Assembly (NCBI RefSeq): GCF_000421185.1
Contig: NZ_ATWJ01000009.1
Span: 374,868-438,867 of the forward strand
Length of the DNA stretch: 64,000 nt
Origin: Ornithinimicrobium pekingense DSM 21552
GTDB lineage: Bacteria; Actinomycetota; Actinomycetes; Actinomycetales; Dermatophilaceae
Direction: 5' to 3'
Part shown: in pieces, positions 58,399-64,000 of the stretch
How positions within the stretch are numbered: the stretch's first letter is position 1
How the letters are laid out: each line of letters opens with the position of its first letter
The notes under the pieces: model-generated
Database searches by the model: none
What the model was told of the DNA's origin: nothing
What the model saw: the letters and a program-made list of their open reading frames with translations, nothing else
Translations under genes and position numbers: made by a program

Positions 58399-61305
58399 TC
58401 AGCTGCAGCCGCTGGTGCTCCCGCAGCCCTCGCACACGTAGCACGAGCCGGCGGGACGCATCTTCGTACCGCAGGTCATGCAGATCGGAGCGTCGTTCAC
58501 CTTGCCGGCGAACTGCTCCATGAGCTCGGCCGAGGAGTGGACCGGGGCGTCGACCGGACGGGCGTCAGCGGCGCCAGCACCGGACTTGTCCTCGACCTTC
58601 TTGGCCTTCGGCTCGGGCTTGACGGCCGCGCTCTGGCTCAGGGTCTCCAGCTCGTCCTCGTAGTCCTCGTCGGACCCGTCGGAGGAGGACACCGGGGCGT
58701 AGGAGCCGGTCTCGAGCTGGCGGGCCCGCTCGTCGGCGCTGTGGATGCCCATGAACGACCGGGACTCGAAGTCCAGGTAGTCCAGCGCCAGGCGGCGGAA
58801 GACGTAGTCCATGATCGACTGCGCCATGCGCACGTCCGGGTCGTCGGTCAGACCGGCCGGCTCGAACCGCAGGTTGGTGAACTTCTCCACGAAGGTCTCC
58901 AGCGGCACGCCATACTGCAGGCCGATCGAGACGGCGATGGAGAAGGCGTCCATGACACCGGCCAGGGTCGAGCCCTGCTTGCCGAACTTGAGGAAGATCT
59001 CCCCCAGGTCGCCGGAGTCGTAGGTGCCGGCCGTGAGGTAGCCCTCTGCGCCACCGACCGCGAAGCTCGTAGTCTGGCTGGTGCGGCGCTTGGGCAGGCG
59101 CTTGCGGACGGGGCGGTACTCGATGACCTTCTCGACCGCGGGCTCGGCCTCGTTCTCGGCCTTCTTGTCGTCCTTGTTGGCCTTGTCGTCCTTGTTGGCC
59201 TTGCCGTCGGACAGCGGCTGACCGACCTTGCAGTTGTCGCGGTAGACCGCGAGCGCCTTCAGGCCGAGTTTCCAGCCCTGGAAGTGGACCTCCTCGATCT
59301 CCTCGACGGTCGCCGACTCGGGCAGGTTGACCGTCTTGGAGATCGCGCCGGACAGGAACGGCTGGACCGCGGCCATCATCCGCACGTGGCCCATCGGACT
59401 GATCGCCCGGACGCCCATGGCGCAGTCGAAGACCTCGTAGTGCTCGGTGCGCAGGCCGGGGGCGTCGATGACGTGACCGTTCTCGGCGATGTACTCGACG
59501 ATCGCCTCGATGGTCTCCTCGGTGTAGCCCATGCGCTTGAGCGCCCGCGGGATCGTCTGGTTGACGATCTGCATGGAGCCGCCGCCGACGAGCTTCTTGA
59601 ACTTCACCAGGGAGAAGTCGGGCTCGATGCCGGTGGTGTCGCAGTCCATCATGAAGCCGATGGTCCCCGTGGGGGCCAGCAGCGAGGCCTGGGCGTTGCG
59701 GAAGCCGTGCTTCTCCCCCAGCTTGACGACGTCGTCCCAGGCCTTGGTCGCGGCCTTGTGGATGCCGGAGTCCATCGCACCCAGGGTGCGCAGCTCGTCG
59801 TTGGCCGCCTGGTGCTTGCGCATGACGCGCTTGTGGGCGTCGGCGTTGCGGGCGTAGCCGTTGTAGGGGCCGACGACCTCGGCGAGCTCGGCGGAGCGCT
59901 TGTAGGCGGCGCCGGTCATCAGCGAAGTGATGGCGCCGGCGACGGCGCGGCCGCCCTCGGAGTCGTAGCCGTGGCCGGTCGCCATGAGCAGCGCGCCGAG
60001 GTTGGCGTAGCCGATGCCCAGCTGGCGGTAGTCACGGGTGGTCTGGCCGATCGCCTCGGTCGGGAAGTCGGCGAAGCAGATCGAGATGTCCATCGCGGTG
60101 AAGATCAGCTCGGTGACCTTCTCGAAGGTCTCCACGTCGAAGGTGTCGTCCTCGCGCAGGAACTTGAGCAGGTTGATCGAGGCCAGGTTGCACGAGCTGT
60201 TGTCGAGCGACATGTACTCCGAGCACGGGTTGGACGCGGTGATGCGGCCGGTCTCGGGGTTGGTGTGCCAGTCGTTGATCGTGCCGTCGTACTGGATGCC
60301 GGGGTCGGCGCACTCCCACGCGGCCTGGGCCATCTTGGTGAAGAGCTCACGGGCGTCGATGTTCTCGATGACCGAGCCGTCCAGGCGGGAGGTCAGGCCG
60401 AACTCCTTGCCCTCCTCCACGGCGCGCATGAACTCGTCGGAGACGCGCACGGAGTTGTTGGCGTTCTGGTACTGCACGGACACGATGTCCTTGCCGCCCA
60501 GGTCCATGTCGAAGCCGGCGTCGCGCAGCGCGCGGATCTTGTCCTCCTCGCGCGCCTTGGTCTCGATGAACTCCTCGATGTCGGGGTGGTCGACGTCCAG
60601 GACGACCATCTTGGCCGCGCGGCGGGTCGCGCCGCCGGACTTGATGGTGCCCGCGGAGGCGTCGGCGCCACGCATGAAGGAGACCGGGCCGGAGGCGGTG
60701 CCGCCGGAGGACAGCAGCTCCTTGGAGGAGCGGATGCGCGAGAGGTTGAGGCCGGCGCCCGAGCCGCCCTGGAAGATCTTGCCCTCCTCGCGGTACCAGT
60801 TGAGGATCGAGTCCATCGAGTCGTCGACGGCCAGGATGAAGCACGCGGAGACCTGCTGCGGGCTCTTGGTGCCGACGTTGAACCACACCGGGGAGTTGAA
60901 CGAGAAGATCTGGTGCACCAGCGCGTAGGTCAGCTCGTGCTCGAAGACCTCGGCGTCCTCCTCGGTGGCGAAGTAGCCGTGCTCCTTGCCGGCCTTCGTG
61001 TAGGTGAGCACCACGCGGTCGACGAGCTGCTTGAGGCCGCTCTCGCGCTCGGGGCTGCCGACGGCGCCGCGGAAGTACTTCGTCGTGACGATCGTGGAGG
61101 CGTTGGCCGACCAGAAGTCGGGGAACTCCACACCACGCTGCTCGAAGATCGTCTCGCCGGACTTCCAGTTGGTCTGGACGATGTCCCGCTTCTCCCAGGT
61201 GACCTGGTCGTAGGGGTGGACGCCTGGGGTGGTGAAGATCCGCTCGATCTTCAGGCCCTTGCCGCCGCGTCGGGTCCGCGGCTTGGCCCCGGTCGTCTCC
61301 GTCAT
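58399..61305 (-). CDS. nrdJ: Vitamin B12-dependent (class II) ribonucleotide reductase
   Basis: 968 residues from ATG 61305 behind GAGGAGTGAGCTC; an ATG 16 codons earlier has a weak ribosome site. The protein follows Streptomyces NrdJ end to end: IERIFTTPGVHPYD, VSACFILAVDDSMDS (active-site Cys), FQGGSGAGLNLSRIRSSKELL, NPCSEYMSLDNSSCNLASIN (radical Cys and partners), QASLLAPTGTIGFMMDCDT and a C-terminal CMTCGTKM...CEGCGSTSGCS redox tail. It reduces ribonucleotides to deoxyribonucleotides using adenosylcobalamin, independent of oxygen. Residues near 645-670 hold a Lys/Asp/Glu-rich insert (KANKDDKANKDDKK). Cotranscribed with nrdR, which represses it. Confidence 0.97.
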   Translation of the reverse strand: MTETTGAKPRTRRGGKGLKIERIFTTPGVHPYDQVTWEKRDIVQTNWKSGETIFEQRGVEFPDFWSANASTIVTTKYFRGAVGSPERESGLKQLVDRVVLTYTKAGKEHGYFATEEDAEVFEHELTYALVHQIFSFNSPVWFNVGTKSPQQVSACFILAVDDSMDSILNWYREEGKIFQGGSGAGLNLSRIRSSKELLSSGGTASGPVSFMRGADASAGTIKSGGATRRAAKMVVLDVDHPDIEEFIETKAREEDKIRALRDAGFDMDLGGKDIVSVQYQNANNSVRVSDEFMRAVEEGKEFGLTSRLDGSVIENIDARELFTKMAQAAWECADPGIQYDGTINDWHTNPETGRITASNPCSEYMSLDNSSCNLASINLLKFLREDDTFDVETFEKVTELIFTAMDISICFADFPTEAIGQTTRDYRQLGIGYANLGALLMATGHGYDSEGGRAVAGAITSLMTGAAYKRSAELAEVVGPYNGYARNADAHKRVMRKHQAANDELRTLGAMDSGIHKAATKAWDDVVKLGEKHGFRNAQASLLAPTGTIGFMMDCDTTGIEPDFSLVKFKKLVGGGSMQIVNQTIPRALKRMGYTEETIEAIVEYIAENGHVIDAPGLRTEHYEVFDCAMGVRAISPMGHVRMMAAVQPFLSGAISKTVNLPESATVEEIEEVHFQGWKLGLKALAVYRDNCKVGQPLSDGKANKDDKANKDDKKAENEAEPAVEKVIEYRPVRKRLPKRRTSQTTSFAVGGAEGYLTAGTYDSGDLGEIFLKFGKQGSTLAGVMDAFSIAVSIGLQYGVPLETFVEKFTNLRFEPAGLTDDPDVRMAQSIMDYVFRRLALDYLDFESRSFMGIHSADERARQLETGSYAPVSSSDGSDEDYEDELETLSQSAAVKPEPKAKKVEDKSGAGAADARPVDAPVHSSAELMEQFAGKVNDAPICMTCGTKMRPAGSCYVCEGCGSTSGCS

Positions 61306-61425
61306 GAGCTCACTCCTCGTGGTGTTGGGTCGTGCGGGTTCGTCGTTCTTCATGTCTCTTGTATGCAGTGCAGCACCGGGGTCTGACAGACCCCGTGCCC
61401 GTGGTGCGGGCCCGGGAGGGTGGCG

Positions 61426-61905
61426 TTACGCCATACCCTCCGGGGCTGGTTGTTGCGCGTCCTGCTCCGCCCGCAGGAGCGCGATGGCCGCCTCGAAGTC
61501 CTCGAGGGAGTCGAAGGCCTGGTAGACGGACGCGAAGCGCAGGTAGGCGACCTCGTCCAGGCAGCGCAGGGGCTCCAGGATCGCCAGGCCGACCTCGTGC
61601 GCGTCGACCTCTGCCTGTCCCAGCGAGCGGATCGACTCCTCCACCTGCTGGGCAAGGATCTGCAGCTGCGCGTCGCTGACCGGCCGTCCTTGGCAGGCCT
61701 TGCGGGCGCCGCTGATCACCTTGTCGCGGCTGAACGGCTCGGTCGCGCCGGAGCGCTTGATGACCGAGAGCGTGGCGGTCTCGACCGTGCCGAACCGCCG
61801 ACCGCACTCCGGGCACTGACGGCGCCGCCGGATGACGGTGCCCTCCTCCTGGACGCGGCTGTCGACCACTCGGGAGTCGGTGTGCCGGCAGAACGGACAG
61901 TGCAT
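61426..61905 (-). CDS. nrdR: Transcriptional repressor NrdR
   Basis: 159 residues from ATG 61905 behind AAGGAGGCGAGT. The zinc ribbon [15 protein letters not shown]...[16 protein letters not shown] and the ATP cone ([27 protein letters not shown]) are complete. NrdR senses ATP/dATP and represses ribonucleotide reductase genes. It is first in the operon with nrdJ, 120 bases apart, and should autoregulate through the paired boxes upstream. Length is typical (about 150-160). Confidence 0.98.
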   Translation of the reverse strand: MHCPFCRHTDSRVVDSRVQEEGTVIRRRRQCPECGRRFGTVETATLSVIKRSGATEPFSRDKVISGARKACQGRPVSDAQLQILAQQVEESIRSLGQAEVDAHEVGLAILEPLRCLDEVAYLRFASVYQAFDSLEDFEAAIALLRAEQDAQQPAPEGMA

Positions 61906-61980
61906 ACTCGCCTCCTTGAGCAGCGCGACGCGAACACCCCCCTGGCGAGCGGCGTCCTGTGTGAAAAGCTGGGGATTACC

Positions 61981-62032
61981 TGTGGAGAACGTGTGGGTAC
62001 ACGCCCTCCGCATGTGCACAACATGTGGACGA
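61981..62032 (-). promoter_or_regulatory. Three DnaA-box-like sites in the nrdR leader
   Basis: Minus-strand TCGTCCACA (62032-62024), TTGTGCACA (62021-62013) and TTCTCCACA (61989-61981) each differ by one base from TTGTCCACA or TTATCCACA. They lie between the nrd promoter and nrdR. DnaA controls nrd genes in some bacteria. Site function is untested. Together with the promoter element these sites account for the 307-base stretch before the thermonuclease stop. Confidence 0.4.
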
Positions 62033-62047
62033 ACCACAGTGCTGTAA

Positions 62048-62092
62048 CTACTAGATGTGGGAATCGTAGGCGCAGGGGTCTACTAGATGCAA
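62048..62092 (-). promoter_or_regulatory. nrdR-nrdJ promoter with two NrdR-box-like sites
   Basis: On the minus strand TTGCAT (62092-62087), 18 bases, TACGAT (62068-62063) is the likely promoter. The ten bases CTACTAGATG occur twice on the plus strand (62048-62057 and 62080-62089), exactly 32 bases apart, about three helical turns as in known NrdR-box pairs. One copy covers the -35 and the other lies at about the start site, placing NrdR to block polymerase. Confidence 0.72.
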
Positions 62093-62156
62093 CACCCTGA
62101 GCCACACGAATCTGCCCACGTCACGCGATCCCGCGCCACGACTGGGATCGGACGCG

Positions 62157-62194
62157 CGAGAGGGGCCGAAACACTGGCGTGTCGGCCCCTCTCG
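62157..62194 (-). terminator. Hairpin terminator of the thermonuclease gene
   Basis: CGAGAGGGGCCGA (62157-62169) pairs exactly with TCGGCCCCTCTCG (62182-62194) over 13 bases. It lies about 20 bases past the stop on the minus strand. Confidence 0.85.
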
Positions 62195-62212
62195 GCGTGT
62201 CGGGTCAGTGGG

Positions 62213-63436
62213 TCACTCGCAGCCGACGCCGTCCCCGTCGCGGTCCAGGTGGCGCCCGTAGCCGGGCTGGCCCACGTAGACCGGCGCGGCGCCGGCGGCC
62301 CGGGCTGCGGTGCAGTTCTGGAACCACACGTTCGCGGGCGGGGCCGGTGCCGGAGCGGGTGCGGGAGCCGGTGCAGGTGCGGGGGCAGGCTGGGGCACCA
62401 GAGGCTGGATCTGGCTCTGGCGTCGAGCCTGCTCCTCCGCCGCGACCCGCTCGGCCTCGGCCTGACGCGCCGCCTCCTCGGCCTGCAGGCGGGCCGCCTC
62501 CTCCGCCTGGCGCTGCGCCTCCTCCGCGGCCTTGCGGGCGGCCTCCTCCTCGGCCTTCTGCCTGGCTTCTTCCTCAGCCTTGCGCTTGGCCTCCTCCTCG
62601 GCCTTCTTCTTGGCCTCCGCCTCAGCCTTCTTCTTCGCCTGCGCCTCCGCCTCGAGGCGCTCGATCTCAGCACCGGCATTCTTCGAGGCGGCGCCGGCGC
62701 GCTCGTGCAGGTCGGCGACCCTCGCCCGCAGCGTCGCGAGCTCGGCGGCGGTCAGCCCCGCCGCGTCGAGGGAGTCAGGCCGAACCCCGTCCAGCAGCGC
62801 CAGGAGCACCACACCGGCAGCGACGGCGTCGTCGGCTGCCGACCGCACCTCCTCCGGCACGTCGCTGCCGAGCGCCGCCTCGACGCTGATGACGGAGTCC
62901 TCATACTCCTGCACCCGTGAGGCAAAGGTGCACGTGACGTCCGGGCTGAACATGCCGGCCTGGGCGCCCTTGCCCTCCTCGTAGGCGGCCTGGACCTCGG
63001 CGAGGAACCGCTTGTTGGGCTCGAAGTAGACCGGGATGCCGAGCCCGCGCCGGGCGATCTCGGCGTTGATGAAGAGGTCGTCCTCGAAGACGCCTGCAAG
63101 CTCGCGCCCGAAGCGGTCGTGCAGCTCCTGGTCGAACTCCAGGCGCACGACGTCGCCCGGCTCCAGCTGCTGCTCGAGGTATGCCGTCGCCTCCGGCCCC
63201 AGGCACTCCACCGCCTTGCCGGGGTGCTTGGTCTCGGGGGTGTCGATGTTGAGCAGCCGCACGCGATGCTCGGTCCCGTCGTAGCTGACGTCGATGGTGT
63301 CCCCGTCGACCACCTTGACGACCCGTGCTCGGTCCGGGCCAGGTGACCCGGCCACGGCCGCGACGACCGCCCCTCCCCCGACGACCACGGCTCCGGCGGT
63401 GAGCACGCTGACGACGACTGTCCCGACTGATGGCAC
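62213..63436 (-). CDS. Secreted thermonuclease with coiled-coil stalk and Excalibur domain
   Basis: 407 residues. The N-terminal hydrophobic segment (about 6-30) is a signal or anchor. The SNase domain (about 36-150) has VVKVVDGDTIDVSYDG, RLLNIDTPETKH, DRFGRELAGVF and NAEIARRGLGIPVY. A helical linker and an Ala/Lys/Glu coiled coil (about 240-345) follow, then an (AP)n stretch and a C-terminal Excalibur calcium-binding domain (FQNCTAARAAG...DRDGDGVGCE). Staphylococcal-type nucleases cleave DNA and RNA with calcium. The architecture places the nuclease at the cell surface; the Excalibur domain may sense or bind calcium. Confidence 0.93.
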   Translation of the reverse strand: MPSVGTVVVSVLTAGAVVVGGGAVVAAVAGSPGPDRARVVKVVDGDTIDVSYDGTEHRVRLLNIDTPETKHPGKAVECLGPEATAYLEQQLEPGDVVRLEFDQELHDRFGRELAGVFEDDLFINAEIARRGLGIPVYFEPNKRFLAEVQAAYEEGKGAQAGMFSPDVTCTFASRVQEYEDSVISVEAALGSDVPEEVRSAADDAVAAGVVLLALLDGVRPDSLDAAGLTAAELATLRARVADLHERAGAASKNAGAEIERLEAEAQAKKKAEAEAKKKAEEEAKRKAEEEARQKAEEEAARKAAEEAQRQAEEAARLQAEEAARQAEAERVAAEEQARRQSQIQPLVPQPAPAPAPAPAPAPAPAPPANVWFQNCTAARAAGAAPVYVGQPGYGRHLDRDGDGVGCE

Positions 63437-63568
63437 GGTTCCCTGCTTCCTCGCATGTGGATGACGTGCACATCATGGACCTTCGTCCACAGGCTCCCGA
63501 CGTTGGGGTCGCCGATGCGACCGGTCCGTGATATTAGCGCCTGCGCGTTCTCCCGTGTGGGGAACCCG

Positions 63569-63603
63569 CCGAGGGGCACGTCCGTGGCGGACGTGCCCCT
63601 CGG
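63569..63603 (-). terminator. Hairpin terminator after the sialidase-like gene
   Basis: CCGAGGGGCACGTCCG (63569-63584) pairs perfectly with CGGACGTGCCCCTCGG (63588-63603) over 16 bases with a TGG loop. It begins 20 bases past the stop at 63623. Confidence 0.88.
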
Positions 63604-63622
63604 CATACCTCGTGGCGGTGGG

Positions 63623-64000
63623 TCAGGGCAGCTCGACCGCCGGCCCCTCGTGCTCGACGACCGTGACGTCGTCACCGGAGGTGGAGGTCCAGGTCGTCAC
63701 CGGGGTGAACGAACCGCTGTCCAGGTCCTCCTGCGTCACGACGTGGTAAGCGAAGTTGCAGTTGTAGGCGTCGTTGCCGGGCAGGTTGCGCCAGCGGCAG
63801 TTGCGCGAGTCGACGGCCGGGTCAAGGTCGCGCAGGTTGCCCGACGGCACCACCGTGGTCACCGCGTCGGTGAGGTTGGTGACTCGGTAGTGGAAGGTCA
63901 GCCGGTCGCCCACGGCATACGGCTCGGTCTTGGGGTTGATGACCGTGCCACCGGTGACGCTGATCCGCCCGTCGACCTCGTCCTCGGTCTTGGGCACGAC
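63623..64000 (-). CDS. Secreted sialidase-like protein, C-terminal fragment
   Basis: 126 codons remain; the gene continues beyond the right edge (the first in-frame GTG at 63997 is internal). The domain is a beta-sandwich of the NEW3/DUF11-like type: FHYRVTNLTDAVTTVVPSGNL, NCRWRNLPGNDAYNCNFAYHVVTQEDL and FTPVTTWTSTSG. This pattern is familiar from the C-termini of actinobacterial exo-alpha-sialidases and related cell-surface enzymes. Two cysteines probably form a disulfide, which supports export. The catalytic part is not in the window. Confidence 0.7.
   Translation of the reverse strand, partial: VVPKTEDEVDGRISVTGGTVINPKTEPYAVGDRLTFHYRVTNLTDAVTTVVPSGNLRDLDPAVDSRNCRWRNLPGNDAYNCNFAYHVVTQEDLDSGSFTPVTTWTSTSGDDVTVVEHEGPAVELP

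Noticed and set aside
61306-61353. Longer NrdJ start at 61353
   Set aside because: Its ribosome site is weak, while ATG 61305 has GAGGAG at ideal spacing and the usual METT-like N-terminus of actinobacterial NrdJ.
61906-62160. Cobalamin riboswitch upstream of nrdR-nrdJ
   Set aside because: I see no B12-box-like sequence; the leader instead holds DnaA-like sites.
62340-62400. Ala-Pro repeat DNA in the thermonuclease gene as a separate repeat family
   Set aside because: It is a simple coding repeat typical of wall-spanning linkers and does not match the 32/33-base units.
1-64000. GGTATGCC as a strand-biased chromosome-segregation (KOPS-like) signal
   Set aside because: Both orientations occur at similar frequency across the window, so no directional role is supported.
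1-64000. tRNA, rRNA, insertion sequences or transposases
   Set aside because: I found no cloverleaf-like sequence, no rRNA segment and no transposase motif on either strand.

Overview
The window is very GC-rich (about 72% by eye) and reads as chromosome of a high-GC actinobacterium. Supporting signs are a PknG-type kinase, an NrdR/NrdJ (B12-dependent, class II) ribonucleotide reductase operon, DUF5129 and TM0106-family proteins, F420-type luciferase-like oxidoreductases, frequent GTG starts and many leaderless-looking promoters. Gene content and style suggest the Intrasporangiaceae/Ornithinimicrobiaceae group (Ornithinimicrobium, Serinicoccus, Janibacter relatives). That placement is inference; no rRNA or tRNA gene is present to test it.

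Region 1 (1-18.2 kb) is a long, tightly coupled plus-strand signalling operon: TelA-family protein (cut by the window edge), a helical protein, a CbxX/CfxQ-like AAA+ ATPase, two four-helix membrane proteins resembling GlnX, a second helical protein, a PknG-like Ser/Thr kinase, a PP2C phosphatase, a VWA (MIDAS) protein and an FHA protein. Most junctions are 4-base ATGA/GTGA overlaps. Two paralogous membrane proteins follow under their own promoters. After a minus-strand YihY-type membrane protein, a second shorter module repeats three genes of the first: both helical proteins and the zinc-ribbon FHA protein. Kinase, phosphatase and both FHA proteins carry zinc-ribbon cysteine motifs, which suggests one phospho-threonine relay. 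This is the best candidate for a poorly described system.

Region 2 (18.3-29.1 kb) is mostly housekeeping and accessory metabolism on the plus strand: GyrI-like effector-binding protein, luciferase-like monooxygenase, a secreted lipoprotein, a secreted M1 metallopeptidase, DUF1059, YceI, an alpha/beta hydrolase, a hemerythrin-like protein, an SDR (minus strand), DUF2461, AIM24 and a zinc alcohol dehydrogenase. It ends in a 447-base intergenic block built of two opposed arrays of 32-base tandem repeats. Diverged 33-base, frame-preserving copies of the same repeat lie inside the AAA+ and PP2C genes.

Region 3 (29.5-35.5 kb, minus strand) has a large TM0106-family nuclease-helicase with a leaderless mini-ORF in front, a B3/B4-domain protein, a cupin, and a GntR regulator coupled to a membrane protein behind a clear promoter-operator. 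Region 4 (35.6-55.1 kb) is mixed: F420-type oxidoreductase, FMN reductase, an Hsp70-like ATPase, NmrA-like protein, methyltransferase, histidine phosphatase, a second SDR, an Ltp-repeat protein, a NERD-helicase, a HEAT-repeat protein, DUF5129, SLC13, MFS and CDF transporters, DedA, a SOUL protein and several small proteins.

Region 5 (55.2-64 kb, minus strand) starts with a PLD-nuclease/SF2-helicase/DUF3427 gene of visibly lower GC that looks horizontally acquired and defence-like. It is followed by the nrdR-nrdJ operon with a pair of NrdR-box-like sites on its promoter, a secreted thermonuclease with an Excalibur domain, and the 3' end of a secreted sialidase-like protein. All counts and compositions are by eye; no database search was possible.
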